The notes: generated from the letters alone by a model not told the origin. A stretch of 64,000 bases of DNA from Comamonas kerstersii (GCF_008801935.1 NZ_VZOT01000001.1:372001-436000); one strand, 5' to 3'; shown: positions 35,161 to 44,747, numbered from the stretch's first letter. A program made the numbers and translations.

Positions 35161-36063
35161 TCAGCTACGGGGCAGATACTGCATCTGCTCACGCACATGC
35201 TGCGCCACCACACGCATTACTTCCTGCAGATGCTGCTGCACCTGCGCAAAGTTGGCACTGGGCTCACGCGTGTCTTCATCCAGATAGATACGGCGGTTGA
35301 TCTCAATCTGCAGGCTATGGCGCTGGTACTCGGGCTGCCCAATGCGGCCAATCAGCGCCACGCCCTTGTACGGGTCGTTGTAGGCCACGCTATAGCCCTG
35401 GCTTTGCAGCGTCTCGCCAATCAGGCGGATAAAGGCCGGGTCACAGGTGGTGCCATCACGGTCCCCCAGCACAAAGTCCGCCAGCTGGCGCTCGGGCTGG
35501 CCCAGACGCACAAAGACATCGCTGGGCATGGAGTGCAGATTGATGTGCCACACACCACCAAAGCGGTCCACACTCCAGCGGATAGCCTGTGCCAGCGCCG
35601 CATGGTAGGGACGCCAGTAGCGCTCAATGCGCTGCTGCACCTCCACCACACTGAGCTTGCGGTCGTACATGGGGGTTGCCTTGCCCGCCTGGCTGATCTT
35701 TTCCCAGATCAGCCCCAGCCCCTGCTGCGTCTTCACGCTGGGTGTCAAAGGCTCGGGCCATACCCCATCCAGCATGGCGGGGTTGATGTCGCCTTCCTCG
35801 CGGTTGGGGTCAATGTAGGTGCGAGGAAAAGTGGCCTCAATCAGCGTCGCACCGTGCTCGGGAAAGGTTTCCCACAGCTGCTGCACCAGCGAGTCTTCAC
35901 CACGGCGCAGCAGTTGCAAGGGCACGCAGCTGCCAAAGTCAGCCGGGTAGGCCGTGCCGCTGTGCGGAGAGTCACACACCAGCGGCAGTACTTCACCCTG
36001 CGGCGGATGCAACAGTACAGGCGCATCCGGGCGGGGCTTCAAAAATTCAGGCAAGTCTTGCAT
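35161..36063 (-). CDS. N-formylglutamate amidohydrolase family protein
   Basis: This 300-aa protein of the N-formylglutamate amidohydrolase (FGase) family would release formate and glutamate from N-formylglutamate. Family marks include CDSPHSGTAYPADF near residue 31, the RTYIDPNREEGDIN segment near 82, and INLHSMPSD near 175. Its ATG overlaps the stop of the upstream Bug gene (TGATG), which implies coupling of uptake and hydrolysis. No other hut genes are near, so histidine degradation is not indicated and the substrate could be another N-acyl amino acid. Confidence 0.9.
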   Translation of the reverse strand: MQDLPEFLKPRPDAPVLLHPPQGEVLPLVCDSPHSGTAYPADFGSCVPLQLLRRGEDSLVQQLWETFPEHGATLIEATFPRTYIDPNREEGDINPAMLDGVWPEPLTPSVKTQQGLGLIWEKISQAGKATPMYDRKLSVVEVQQRIERYWRPYHAALAQAIRWSVDRFGGVWHINLHSMPSDVFVRLGQPERQLADFVLGDRDGTTCDPAFIRLIGETLQSQGYSVAYNDPYKGVALIGRIGQPEYQRHSLQIEINRRIYLDEDTREPSANFAQVQQHLQEVMRVVAQHVREQMQYLPRS

Positions 36064-37046
36064 CAGTCAATTCTGATGTTGGCACGCTTGGCCACAGCGG
36101 TGTAGCGCTCAATAGCCGCATCAATTTGCTTGGCAAACTCTTCGGGGGAGTTGCCCATGCCCTCACCCGCGATTTCCTTTTGCTTCTTCTGGAAGTCGGG
36201 GTCCTGCATCACTTGGTGCGCAGCAGCGTTGAGCTTGTCAATGATGGGCTTGGGTGTGCCAGCAGGCGCGACCAGACCAAACCAGCCGCCATCACCCATC
36301 TCGGGGAAGCCCAGTTCGGTGTAGGTGGGCACATCAGGCAATACCTCTGCACGCTTGAGACCCAGCACCGCCAAGGGACGCAGCTTGCCAGCCTTGATGT
36401 TGGTCAGCGAAGAAGACAGGTTATCGGTCATGGCATTGACCTGGCCACCCAGCGCATCATTCAGGGCCTGGCCAGCGCCCTTGTAAGGCACATGCAGCAG
36501 CTCAATGCCAGCCAGGTTCATGAAGTTCTCGATATTGGCGTGGCCCAGCGAACCCGTGCCGGGGGAGGCAAAGCTGTACTTGCCGGGTTCTTTCTTGGCC
36601 AGCGCAATGAATTCCTGCATGGTGTTGGCAGGCACGCTGGGGTGCACCACAAACACGCTGGGCACAGCCATCACATTGGTGATGGGCGCAAAGTCCTTGC
36701 GCGCGTCATAAGGCAGCTTGCTCATGATGGCAGGGTTGGAGCCGTGGGTAGATACGGTCGCCATGCCGATGGTGTAGCCATCAGGGGCCGATTTGGCAAT
36801 TTCCGCAGCGCCAATGGAGCCACCCGCACCGCCCTTGTTTTCAATCACCACCGCCTGACCCAGGATGGGGCCCATCTTGTCAGCCAGCAGGCGGGCGACG
36901 ATGTCGGTAGAGCCACCTGCCCCAAAAGGCACGATCAGCTTGATGGGGCGGCTGGGATAGTTATCAGCGGCCCAGACAGCAGGTGCAATGGCAGCCATGG
37001 TGGCAGCAGCGGCAACAGTCTTCAGCAGAGTGCGGCGCAGATTCAT
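36063..37046 (-). CDS. Bug/TctC-family substrate-binding protein
   Basis: This periplasmic binding protein of 327 aa has a signal peptide MNLRRTLLKTVAAAATMAAI ending at AVWAAD. The family segment YPSRPIKLIVPFGAGGSTDI and SAPDGYTIGMATVSTHG are present. The ATG at 37044-37046 has AGGAG before it. It overlaps the amidohydrolase gene by one base and is divergent from a LysR gene, an arrangement suggesting that the regulator responds to the ligand. The ligand may be an N-formyl or related amino-acid derivative, which is inference. Confidence 0.95.
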   Translation of the reverse strand: MNLRRTLLKTVAAAATMAAIAPAVWAADNYPSRPIKLIVPFGAGGSTDIVARLLADKMGPILGQAVVIENKGGAGGSIGAAEIAKSAPDGYTIGMATVSTHGSNPAIMSKLPYDARKDFAPITNVMAVPSVFVVHPSVPANTMQEFIALAKKEPGKYSFASPGTGSLGHANIENFMNLAGIELLHVPYKGAGQALNDALGGQVNAMTDNLSSSLTNIKAGKLRPLAVLGLKRAEVLPDVPTYTELGFPEMGDGGWFGLVAPAGTPKPIIDKLNAAAHQVMQDPDFQKKQKEIAGEGMGNSPEEFAKQIDAAIERYTAVAKRANIRID

Positions 37047-37080
37047 GGGGTTTCTCCTAGGTTGGGGAACAGGTATGAGA

Positions 37081-37096
37081 AGAATGCACACATTCT
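37081..37096. promoter_or_regulatory. Dyad AGAATG-CACA-CATTCT
   Basis: This perfect 6-bp dyad with a 4-bp spacer lies in the 119-bp region between the divergent Bug and LysR genes. It may be a regulator or promoter site for the Bug operon. Confidence 0.5.
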
Positions 37097-37141
37097 TTTC
37101 TGCTTGTAAAAAAGAAAAAAGAGACAAAAAAACAAGCATGC

Positions 37142-37156
37142 ATTACCAAAGGTAAT
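37142..37156. promoter_or_regulatory. T-N11-A dyad before the LysR gene
   Basis: ATTACCAAAGGTAAT is a perfect palindrome that contains TTACCAAAGGTAA, a T-N11-A LysR-type box, 9 bp before the regulator start. Auto-repression of the regulator is a natural reading. Confidence 0.65.
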
Positions 37157-37165
37157 AATTCAGGC

Positions 37166-38074
37166 ATGAGACTGCAGTCCCCTTCGATTTCCGAACTCCA
37201 TGCCTTTGCGCAGGCCGCGCGCCTGGGCAGCTACACGCAGGCAGCCGAATCGCTGCAGGTCACACAGGGCGCCATCAGCCGTGCGATTGCGCGCCTGGAA
37301 GAGCATCTGGGCTTTGCCGTGTTCGAGCGCCAGGGCAAGCGCAATGTGCTGACCACGGCAGGCCGCCAGTATCTGGATGCGATTGCACCGGCCATCTTCA
37401 CCATCGAATCCACCACCCAGGCCATGCGCCGCAAACGCGAAGGCCGCCGCGTGCGCCTGTCCATGCCACCCACGCTGTTCAGCCACTGGCTGATTCCGCG
37501 CCTGCCGGACTTCAATGCACGCCATCCGGATACCGTGCTGTCCTTCGCTCCCTATCGGCGCGATGATCCGCTGACCGCGCCTGACATTGACGCCTGGATT
37601 CGCATTGGCAGCATGCCCTTTCCTGACACCGTAGAGGCTGACTACCTCATAGGCCGCGATCTGGTGCCAATCTGCCTGCTGCAGGATGCGCTGAGCATCT
37701 GCCGCCCCCAGGATTTACTGCGCCGCCCGCTGCTGGCCCACACCAATTACCCGGATAACTGGTCACGCTGGTTTGAAAAAATGGGCTGTGACGGCCCCTA
37801 CCCTGCCCCTGTGGCGGACTTTGAGCAGGTCGGCATGCTGGTGCAGGCAGTGATTGCAGGCATGGGCGTGGCCGTGCTGCAACGCTGCCTGATAGAAGAT
37901 GATCTGCTGGCCGGGCGCATCGCCATTCCCATACATCGGCCGTTTCAGCTGGAGCGTGGCTACTTTCTGTGCCAGCCTGCGGGACGCCCCGCTTCGCATG
38001 CCATGGAAGATTTTCGCCAGTGGCTGCTGGCACAGGCAGCCACAGACAACCAGCGCTATGCCGTGGAGCAGTAA
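37166..38074 (+). CDS. LysR-family transcriptional regulator
   Basis: This 302-aa regulator has an N-terminal winged helix (about 5-65; AARLGSYTQAAESLQVTQGAISRAIARLE) and a C-terminal effector-binding domain. The arrangement resembles GcvA-like members. It is divergent from the Bug and N-formylglutamate amidohydrolase pair and probably controls it, with the palindromes in the shared region as candidate sites. The effector is unknown. Two alternative Met starts do not exist nearby, so 37166 is probably right. Confidence 0.93.
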   Translation: MRLQSPSISELHAFAQAARLGSYTQAAESLQVTQGAISRAIARLEEHLGFAVFERQGKRNVLTTAGRQYLDAIAPAIFTIESTTQAMRRKREGRRVRLSMPPTLFSHWLIPRLPDFNARHPDTVLSFAPYRRDDPLTAPDIDAWIRIGSMPFPDTVEADYLIGRDLVPICLLQDALSICRPQDLLRRPLLAHTNYPDNWSRWFEKMGCDGPYPAPVADFEQVGMLVQAVIAGMGVAVLQRCLIEDDLLAGRIAIPIHRPFQLERGYFLCQPAGRPASHAMEDFRQWLLAQAATDNQRYAVEQ

Positions 38075-38095
38075 ACCATACAGAAGCGGCGTGAC

Positions 38096-38380
38096 TCAGC
38101 GCCCCTTGCGCCAGCCGCCCGACATCAGCCACTGGCAACTGCCCAGCGCCAGCACCAGGGCAGCGTAGGTCATCATGCGCCCGTCCTGCCCGCTGAGCAC
38201 CAGCCCCATGGCCAGCACCACAATGCCCAGCAAGGCATTGATGCCTGCCATCCAATACCATGGCAGCAAGTGTTCTTTTTTGCGCCATACCAGACGGGCT
38301 CCGGCAGCCAGCACTGCCGCGACAAACACCGCGGGTGCAACAAAGCTCAACAGATGAATAAGAAAGTCAAGGGCAGACAT
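38096..38380 (-). CDS. Small membrane protein, unknown
   Basis: This hypothetical membrane protein of 94 aa has three hydrophobic stretches (residues about 8-28, 43-62 and 70-86) with a basic tail. I do not recognise a family. The ATG at 38378-38380 (MSALDFLIHLLSF) is preferred; the open frame runs 22 codons further to 38446. It sits between the LysR gene (convergent) and hemA (divergent), 71 bp from hemA. Confidence 0.55.
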   Translation of the reverse strand: MSALDFLIHLLSFVAPAVFVAAVLAAGARLVWRKKEHLLPWYWMAGINALLGIVVLAMGLVLSGQDGRMMTYAALVLALGSCQWLMSGGWRKGR

Positions 38381-38437
38381 GAAATGACACAGATCAAGGC
38401 TTTGAACACATAGGCAGCGCAAAACAGCAGCAAATTT

Positions 38438-38443
38438 TATAAT
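38438..38443 (+). promoter_or_regulatory. Possible -10 TATAAT of hemA
   Basis: A consensus TATAAT ends 8 bp before the hemA ATG, so transcription would start at or next to the start codon. No good -35 match stands 16-18 bp upstream. Confidence 0.5.
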
Positions 38444-38451
38444 CACGCCCT

Positions 38452-39747
38452 ATGGCAGTCTGGGCTTTAGGCATCAACCACAACACGGCACCGTTGGATC
38501 TACGGGGCCGTTTTGCATTTGCGATCGACCAAATCGCACCCACGCTGCATGGGCTGCGCAGTGCATTGACCAGTGCAACGCAGCATCCTGAGGTGGAAAC
38601 CGCCATCCTCTCCACCTGCAACCGCACTGAAATCTACTGCGCTGCAGGCGCGCCAGCGCTGGATCACACCCTGCAATGGCTGGCCCAGTCCGGTGGCGTC
38701 AGCCCCAATGTGCTGCGCTCGCACTCCTACCTGCTCGAAGATGGCTCCGTAGCCCGCCACGCCTTCCGCGTGGCCTCGGGTCTGGACTCCATGGTACTGG
38801 GCGAAACCCAGATTCTGGGCCAGATGAAAAACGCCGTGCGTGCCGCAGAAGAAGCTGGTGCGCTGGGCTCTACGCTGAGCCAGCTGTTTCAGCGCAGCTT
38901 TGCAGTGGCCAAGGAAGTGCGCTCCTCCACCGAAATTGGCGAACACTCGATTTCCATGGCCGCCGCCGCCGTGCGCCTGGCCGGTCAGCTGTTTGAAGAC
39001 CTGAGCCAGATCCGCATTCTGTTCGTGGGCGCTGGCGAAATGATTGAGCTGGCCACCACCCACTTTGCCGCCAAGCGCCCCGCCCAGATCACGATTGCCA
39101 ACCGCACCATGGAGCGCGGCGAAAAGCTGGCCGAGCGCTTTGGCGCCAGCGTCATGCCGCTGGCCGAGATTCCCAACCACCTGCACGAATACGACGCCAT
39201 CATCAGCTGCACAGCATCCACCCTGCCCATCATTGGCCTGGGTGCGATTGAAAGCGCGCTGAAGAAACGCAAGCACCGCCCCATGTTCATGGTGGACCTT
39301 GCTGTGCCCCGCGACATCGAACCCCAGGTGAAGAACCTGCGCGACGTGTATCTGTACACCGTGGACGATCTGGCCAGCGTAGTGCGCACAGCCCAGGCCC
39401 AGCGCCAGGCCACCGTGGCACAGGCCGAGGTCATCATCGACGCCGGTGTGCGCAACTTTGTGCAATGGATGCAGCAGCGCGCCCAGGGCGGCGTGGTGCC
39501 TCTGATCCAGCAGCTCAACGCCCAGACCGACGAATGGCGGGCGCTGGAAATTGCCCGAGCCAAGAAGCTGCTGGCCAAGGGTGAAGACATTGACGCCGTG
39601 CTCGACGCCCTGTCGCGCGGCCTGACCCAGAAAATGCTGCACGGCACATTGGCTGCCCTGCACAAGGGCTCGCCCGACGAGCGCGCCCAGACGGTGGACA
39701 CTGTCTCCAGACTGTTCCTGCGCTCCGGCAAGGCCGGCGAGCGTTAG
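38452..39747 (+). CDS. hemA: Glutamyl-tRNA reductase
   Basis: The enzyme reduces glutamyl-tRNA to glutamate-1-semialdehyde, the first committed step of the C5 heme pathway. The 431-aa product has the catalytic Cys56 in STCNRTEIY, the [15 protein letters not shown] motif near 107, and an NADPH-binding Rossmann domain near 185 ([12 protein letters not shown]). It is followed by prfA, as in many proteobacteria. A possible -10 hexamer lies right before the ATG, consistent with a leaderless or very short leader. The absence of a Shine-Dalgarno sequence agrees with this. Confidence 0.97.
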   Translation: MAVWALGINHNTAPLDLRGRFAFAIDQIAPTLHGLRSALTSATQHPEVETAILSTCNRTEIYCAAGAPALDHTLQWLAQSGGVSPNVLRSHSYLLEDGSVARHAFRVASGLDSMVLGETQILGQMKNAVRAAEEAGALGSTLSQLFQRSFAVAKEVRSSTEIGEHSISMAAAAVRLAGQLFEDLSQIRILFVGAGEMIELATTHFAAKRPAQITIANRTMERGEKLAERFGASVMPLAEIPNHLHEYDAIISCTASTLPIIGLGAIESALKKRKHRPMFMVDLAVPRDIEPQVKNLRDVYLYTVDDLASVVRTAQAQRQATVAQAEVIIDAGVRNFVQWMQQRAQGGVVPLIQQLNAQTDEWRALEIARAKKLLAKGEDIDAVLDALSRGLTQKMLHGTLAALHKGSPDERAQTVDTVSRLFLRSGKAGER

Positions 39748-39850
39748 CGCCCCTGTCTGCTCCGGCTTAGCGCCAAATCACCTGACAGTGCCTGCCACAC
39801 AGGCGCTTCCAGCTACCTTTTGTGTAGCACCTCCCCCTCTCAGACTGACC

Positions 39851-40933
39851 ATGAAACCATTCCTGCGCACCCAGCTGGAGCGCTATGCCCAGCGCCTTGA
39901 AGAACTGGACTTTCTGCTCTCGCGCGAAGACATCATGGGCGACATGCAGCAGTACAACCGCATCTCGCGTGAACATGCCGATGTCACCGCCGTCGCAGGC
40001 CGCTACAGGCGCTACCAGCAGGTCGAAGCCGATATCGCCACGGCCCGTGAGATGCTGGATGACCCCGACATGGCTGACATGGCGCAGGAAGAAATCACCG
40101 CCGGTGAAGCCGAACTGATCAGGCTCGAAGACGAGCTGCAGCGCCTGCTGCTGCCCAAGGACCCGGACGACCAGCGCCCCGCCTATGTGGAAATCCGCGC
40201 CGGTACGGGCGGTGATGAGTCCGCCCTGTTCGCCGGCGATCTGGCCCGCATGTACACCCGCTACGCCGCCAACATGGGCTGGAAGGTGGAGATCATGAGC
40301 GCCAACGAAAGCGAGCTGGGCGGCTACAAGGAAGTGGTGCTGCGCATCGAGGGCGACAACGTCTACGGCCTGCTGCGCTTTGAATCCGGCGGCCACCGCG
40401 TGCAGCGCGTACCTGCCACCGAAACCCAGGGCCGCATCCACACCAGTGCCTGCACGGTGGCCGTGATGCCCGAGCCCGATGCACAGCAGGCCATCACCCT
40501 CAACCCTGCCGATCTGCGCATCGACACCTTCCGCGCCAGCGGTGCCGGTGGCCAGCACATCAACAAGACCGACTCCGCCGTGCGCGTGGTCCACATTCCC
40601 ACCGGCATCGTGGCCGAGTGCCAGGACGGTCGCAGCCAGCACAGCAACAAAGCCAAGGCACTGCAGGTGCTGCAGGCCCGTATCCAGGAAAAGGAGCGCA
40701 AGGAACGCGAAGCCAAGGAAGCCGCGCTGCGCAAGGGTCTGATTGGTTCGGGTGACCGCAGCGACCGCATCCGCACCTACAACTTCCCGCAGGGCCGCCT
40801 GACGGACCACCGTATCAATCTGACGCTGTACAAGCTGCTCAATATCATGGAAGGTGACCTGGGCGATGTGATCGAGGCCCTCAAACAGGCACGTGAGGCC
40901 GAGTTGCTGGCAGAACTGGAAGTCAACAGCTGA
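39851..40933 (+). CDS. prfA: Peptide chain release factor 1
   Basis: RF1 recognises UAA and UAG stop codons. The 360-aa protein has the GGQ motif in [16 protein letters not shown] near residue 234 and the stop-codon-recognition region about residue 180-195. The glutamine of GGQ is the target of PrmC, whose gene is next. The ATG at 39851 ([14 protein letters not shown]) is used; the frame is open 21 codons further but unlike the family. The 103-bp gap from hemA has no obvious terminator. Confidence 0.97.
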   Translation: MKPFLRTQLERYAQRLEELDFLLSREDIMGDMQQYNRISREHADVTAVAGRYRRYQQVEADIATAREMLDDPDMADMAQEEITAGEAELIRLEDELQRLLLPKDPDDQRPAYVEIRAGTGGDESALFAGDLARMYTRYAANMGWKVEIMSANESELGGYKEVVLRIEGDNVYGLLRFESGGHRVQRVPATETQGRIHTSACTVAVMPEPDAQQAITLNPADLRIDTFRASGAGGQHINKTDSAVRVVHIPTGIVAECQDGRSQHSNKAKALQVLQARIQEKERKEREAKEAALRKGLIGSGDRSDRIRTYNFPQGRLTDHRINLTLYKLLNIMEGDLGDVIEALKQAREAELLAELEVNS

Positions 40934-40976
40934 AGCCTTTCACAGCCAAATTGGCCTTCAAGGCTTATCCCACCTG

Positions 40977-40990
40977 CGCTAACAGCTATA
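40977..40990. repeat. Single-arm remnant of the palindrome family
   Basis: GCGCTAACAGCTAT is identical to the right outer arm of copy 1, without a left arm. The preceding GCCTTCAAGGC palindrome could be a decayed inner stem. It ends 4 bp before the prmC GTG start. Confidence 0.6.
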
Positions 40991-40994
40991 CAAA

Positions 40995-41849
40995 GTGAAT
41001 ACTTCTCTGACACTGCGCCAAGCCCTGCTCCACGCCCACCAACTGGGCCTGGAGCGCATTGATGCGCAGATACTGCTGCTGCACGCCATCGGCCAGCCCG
41101 GTGCCGGTCGCGCCTGGCTGCTCACGCATGACGATGATGCCCTCACGCCTGCGCAGCAGGCACAGTTTGCAGCGCTGTGCGCCCAGCGCCTGGATGGTGT
41201 GCCCGTGGCCTACCTGACAGGCTGCAAAGAATTTTTCGGTCTGCCGCTGCAAGTGGATGCCCGCGTGCTCGATCCGCGCCCCGACACAGAGACGCTGGTG
41301 GAATGGGTGCTGGATGTGATTGAAAAAAAGCTTGCACCTGCGGTGATTGACCTGGGCACCGGCAGCGGCGCCATCGCCCTGGCGGTGCAAAGCCAGCGCA
41401 AGGATGCCACCGTCACTGCCGTGGACTTCAGCCAGGATGCGCTGGACGTGGCACGGGCCAACGCCCAGCGCCTGCAGCTGCCTGTGCACTTTGTGCAGTC
41501 TTCCTGGCTGGAGCAGGTCGAAGGCGTGTTTGATGTGATTGCCAGCAACCCGCCCTATATCCGCGAAGATGATGCCCACATGCCAGCGCTGCGCCACGAG
41601 CCCCGCCACGCACTGACCAGCGGCGAAGATGGCCTGGATGACATCCGCACAATCATTGCCCAGGCTCCTGCGCATCTGAAGGCCGGTGGCTGGCTGCTGC
41701 TGGAGCATGGCTGGGACCAGGCACAGGTCGTACAGCAGCTGCTGCGTGAAGCTGGTTTTACCGAAGTGCACAGCCGCCAAGACCTGGCAGGCATTGAACG
41801 CTGCACCGGTGGCCAAATCCCGCTGACAGCCAGCGCCCCAATACAGTGA
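40995..41849 (+). CDS. prmC: Release factor glutamine N5-methyltransferase
   Basis: PrmC methylates the GGQ glutamine of release factors 1 and 2. The 284-aa protein has a SAM-binding motif (VIDLGTGSGAIALAV) near residue 116 and the catalytic NPPY in ASNPPYIREDD near 184. The start is GTG at 40995. It has no clear Shine-Dalgarno, and the arm of a repeat remnant abuts it. The hemA-prfA-prmC order is conserved in proteobacteria. Confidence 0.95.
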   Translation: MNTSLTLRQALLHAHQLGLERIDAQILLLHAIGQPGAGRAWLLTHDDDALTPAQQAQFAALCAQRLDGVPVAYLTGCKEFFGLPLQVDARVLDPRPDTETLVEWVLDVIEKKLAPAVIDLGTGSGAIALAVQSQRKDATVTAVDFSQDALDVARANAQRLQLPVHFVQSSWLEQVEGVFDVIASNPPYIREDDAHMPALRHEPRHALTSGEDGLDDIRTIIAQAPAHLKAGGWLLLEHGWDQAQVVQQLLREAGFTEVHSRQDLAGIERCTGGQIPLTASAPIQ

Positions 41850-41906
41850 AATAATGTCAGGCACTGCTGGCACAAAAACTGGCCAGCTCCCCTGCAAGGA
41901 GAACCC

Positions 41907-42230
41907 ATGAGCGACGTACAACAACGCATTGACCAACTGGTCAAAAACAACGACATCCTGCTGTTCATGAAGGGCAGCGCCAGCTTTCCCATGTGCGGCT
42001 TTTCCGGCCGTGCGGTGCAGATTCTCAAGGCCTGCGGCGTAGACCCCAAGGCCATCGCCACGGTGAACGTACTGGAAGACCAGGAAATCCGTCAGGGCAT
42101 CAAGGACTACAGCAACTGGCCCACCATTCCTCAGCTGTACATCCGCGGTGAATTCATCGGCGGCTCGGACATCATGATGGAGATGTACGAATCGGGCGAG
42201 CTGCAGCAAGTGATCAACGGCGAAGCCTAA
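41907..42230 (+). CDS. grxD: Monothiol glutaredoxin GrxD
   Basis: This 107-aa Grx4-type glutaredoxin has the CGFS active site with Cys30 in PMCGFSGRA, a lysine near residue 22 (MKGSA) and the WPTIPQLYI segment for glutathione binding. It can hold a 2Fe-2S cluster between two molecules and takes part in Fe-S delivery. GGAG precedes the start. It follows prmC by 57 bp and ends at a terminator. Confidence 0.97.
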   Translation: MSDVQQRIDQLVKNNDILLFMKGSASFPMCGFSGRAVQILKACGVDPKAIATVNVLEDQEIRQGIKDYSNWPTIPQLYIRGEFIGGSDIMMEMYESGELQQVINGEA

Positions 42231-42301
42231 AGCACATGCGCACCGCCGGGACCATGCCAAGCCCAATGACCAGTGCGACTGGCATGGCCCCAGCTTTATC
42301 T

Positions 42302-42328
42302 GAAACCGCCCCTGTGGGCGGTTTTTTC
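42302..42328 (+). terminator. Terminator after grxD
   Basis: An 8-bp stem, AACCGCCC (42304-42311) with GGGCGGTT (42316-42323), is followed by a T run. Confidence 0.9.
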
Positions 42329-42433
42329 GTTCTCGACCGCAGGGCAGCGGTACGAAGCAATGTTCAACGCCGGCATGCGAAGGAGGCATGCAACCCAGTG
42401 ACATTCGGCCGTCACCAGCCACTCCCCTGACTT

Positions 42434-43888
42434 ATGACTCTCACCCAAAGCCTGCTCATCATTGCGTTGTTGATTGCTGCCAGCGCCTTTATTGCCGTGG
42501 CCGAGATTTCTCTGGCCGCATCCCGTCGTCTGCGTCTGCGTCAGATGGCCGACGAAGGCGACCCTCGCGCGGAAAAAGCCATCCAACTGCAGGAGCAGCC
42601 CGGTGATTACTTCACCGTGGTGCAAGTCGGTCAGAACGCGATTGCGATTCTGGGCGGTATCGTCGGTGAAAGCACGTTCAGCGCCCCGCTCACCGATTTG
42701 CTGGACGACTGGATCGGCCCCAGCATGGCGCAAAACCTGGGCTCGGTGACCTCGTTCTTTCTCATCACCTCGCTGTTCATCCTGTTTGCTGACCTGCTGC
42801 CCCGCCGCCTGAGCATGGTCGAGCCTGAACGCCTGCTGCTGGTGGTGCTGCGCCCCATGCTGCTGTGCATGACCATCTTTCGCCCCGTGGTGTGGTTCTA
42901 CAGCCGCATCACCGATGCCGTCATCCGCATGACAGGCCTGCCCGACAAGCGCAACGAGCAGATCACCTCGGACGACATCCTGGCCATGACCGAAGACGGC
43001 GCCCGCGCCGGTGTGCTGGCCGAGCGTGAACAGCAGGCCATTGCCAACATCTTTGAGCTGGACACTCGCACCGTGGCCTCGGCCATGACTACGCGCGACA
43101 GCGTGGCCTACTTTCTGCGCGATGACCCTGACCATGTGATTCGCGCACGCATTGCCGAAGAGCCCTTCTCCACCTACCCCGTCTGCGAAGGCGATATCGA
43201 CCACGTCATCGGCTATGTGGACGCCAAGGATTTGTTCCAGCGCGTGCTCAACAACCAGCCCATCTCGCTGCTGGACGACAGCCTGATCCGCAAGGTGCTG
43301 ATCGTGCCCGACAAGCTGACGCTGGCTGAGGTGCTGGACCAGTTCCAGCAGGCCCATGAAGACTTTGCCGTCATCCTCAACGAATACAGCCTGGTCGTGG
43401 GCGTGGTGACGCTGAACGACGTGATGAGCACGGTGATGGGCGACCTGGTCTCGCCGGACGATGAAGAGCAGATCATTCAGCGTGACGAGCACTCCTGGCT
43501 GATCGACGGCATCACGCCGATTGATGATGTGATGCGCGTGCTTGACCTCGAAGAGCTGCCCCATGAAGAGGAATACGAAACCCTCGCAGGCTTCCTGATG
43601 GTGATGCTGCGTCGCGTGCCACGCCGCACGGACAGCGTGGACTGGGGCGGCTACCGCTTCGAAGTCATGGACGTGGACAGCTACCGCATCGACCAGGTGC
43701 TGGTCTCACGCCAGCGCGAAGAGCCTAATGGCACGGAACTCGTAGCACCTGCCGCAGCCCTGTCTGCCGTTGCCGCAGTGGCAGCCACGGCCGCACCTGT
43801 GGCACCTGCGGACGACAGCGCACAGGCAGAGACCGCACCTGCTGCCAAGCCAGGCGCAACCAGCCCACAAACACCTATAGTGCCCTGA
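42434..43888 (+). CDS. CorC/HlyC-type CNNM and CBS-domain membrane protein
   Basis: This 484-aa protein has an N-terminal CNNM (DUF21) membrane domain of about four helices (about 1-175), two CBS domains (about 200-325), a CorC_HlyC transporter-associated domain (about 340-430) and an Ala/Pro-rich tail. Such proteins take part in magnesium or cobalt export (CorC, MpfA, YfjD type). The old label hemolysin is not supported by function. The gene is isolated; no partner transporter is near. Confidence 0.92.
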   Translation: MTLTQSLLIIALLIAASAFIAVAEISLAASRRLRLRQMADEGDPRAEKAIQLQEQPGDYFTVVQVGQNAIAILGGIVGESTFSAPLTDLLDDWIGPSMAQNLGSVTSFFLITSLFILFADLLPRRLSMVEPERLLLVVLRPMLLCMTIFRPVVWFYSRITDAVIRMTGLPDKRNEQITSDDILAMTEDGARAGVLAEREQQAIANIFELDTRTVASAMTTRDSVAYFLRDDPDHVIRARIAEEPFSTYPVCEGDIDHVIGYVDAKDLFQRVLNNQPISLLDDSLIRKVLIVPDKLTLAEVLDQFQQAHEDFAVILNEYSLVVGVVTLNDVMSTVMGDLVSPDDEEQIIQRDEHSWLIDGITPIDDVMRVLDLEELPHEEEYETLAGFLMVMLRRVPRRTDSVDWGGYRFEVMDVDSYRIDQVLVSRQREEPNGTELVAPAAALSAVAAVAATAAPVAPADDSAQAETAPAAKPGATSPQTPIVP

Positions 43889-43926
43889 AGGCGCAACACA
43901 GCTGGGCAACTGGCAGCTTAAAAACA

Positions 43927-44005
43927 ATAGCTGCCAGCGCTCACAAACAAAGGACTTCAAAGGCATTTACCTTTGAAGTCCTTATTTTTTGCGCGCTAGG
44001 CGCTT
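43927..44005. repeat. Dispersed nested-palindrome element, copy 6
   Basis: The left arm is ATAGCTGCCAGCGC (43927-43940) and the right arm GCGCTAGGCGCT (to about 44005). The inner stem is a perfect 14 bp, AAGGACTTCAAAGG with its complement. It lies between the convergent CorC-like and lytic transglycosylase genes, so it could terminate both. Confidence 0.85.
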
Positions 44006-44025
44006 AACTTTTAATAGCTAAACAT

Positions 44026-44679
44026 TCAGCTGCTTCTCTCTGGCTCATACAGCCACTGCTTCTGGGCACGCAGCACCAGGTCCGGATAGGCGCTCTTGCC
44101 GCGACTGCCGTTGTAGCGGCCCAGCGCCATGAACAGATCACCACGCTCCATGTCCAGATAGTGCCGCAGGATGACGCAGCCAAAGCGCAGATTCACCTGG
44201 GTCTGGAACAGCACATGGGTGTTGCCATCGCCAATCAGCCGCACCCAGAAAGGCATGACCTGCATATAGCCAATGGCACCGACCGGGGACACGGCGTATC
44301 GGCGGAAACTGCTTTCCACCTGGATCACGCCCAGCACCAGCGAGACATCCAGCCCCGCACGCTTGGCTTCGTACCAGGCAGTCTGCAGAAACTCCTTGCG
44401 CACTTCCAGATCAGGCATGCGGCTGCGCAGACGGTCGCTGATGGCCACCAGCCAGCGCAGATAGTCCATGCGCGCCTCGGTGCTGGCAAAGACCGGCTCC
44501 GGTGGACTGGGGTCATGCACGGCAGCGCTCAGGGCACTGCGCACCGAGTCAGCCAGCGGCTCTTCCAGCTGAGAGCCAGCCCAGACGCTGGCAGCGCTGC
44601 TGCCCACCGCGCACGAAGCGGCCAGACGCAGCCACTGGCGTCGCGACACAGTGCAGGATGGGGACAGCAGATTCCGCAT
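44026..44679 (-). CDS. Lytic transglycosylase with Tat-like signal
   Basis: This exported SLT-domain protein has 217 aa. The N-terminus SRRQWLRLAASCAVGSSAAS is a twin-arginine-like signal. The catalytic glutamate lies in LGVIQVESSFRRYA, near residue 120, followed by SPVGAIGYMQVMP. It would cleave peptidoglycan. It is shorter than the large soluble Slt enzymes, containing little but the catalytic domain. proS lies 68 bp upstream on the same strand. Confidence 0.93.
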   Translation of the reverse strand: MRNLLSPSCTVSRRQWLRLAASCAVGSSAASVWAGSQLEEPLADSVRSALSAAVHDPSPPEPVFASTEARMDYLRWLVAISDRLRSRMPDLEVRKEFLQTAWYEAKRAGLDVSLVLGVIQVESSFRRYAVSPVGAIGYMQVMPFWVRLIGDGNTHVLFQTQVNLRFGCVILRHYLDMERGDLFMALGRYNGSRGKSAYPDLVLRAQKQWLYEPERSS

Positions 44680-44747
44680 GGAGCACCTCTCTCAGTGAAG
44701 CATGCTCAGGCCACCGCAATGGCAGGCCCGAGCACAGAGCACAAGGC

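Noticed and set aside
42434-43888. Hemolysin annotation for the CorC/HlyC-type protein
   Set aside because: The HlyC/CorC domain name is historical; the CNNM and CBS domains point to cation transport, not to a toxin.
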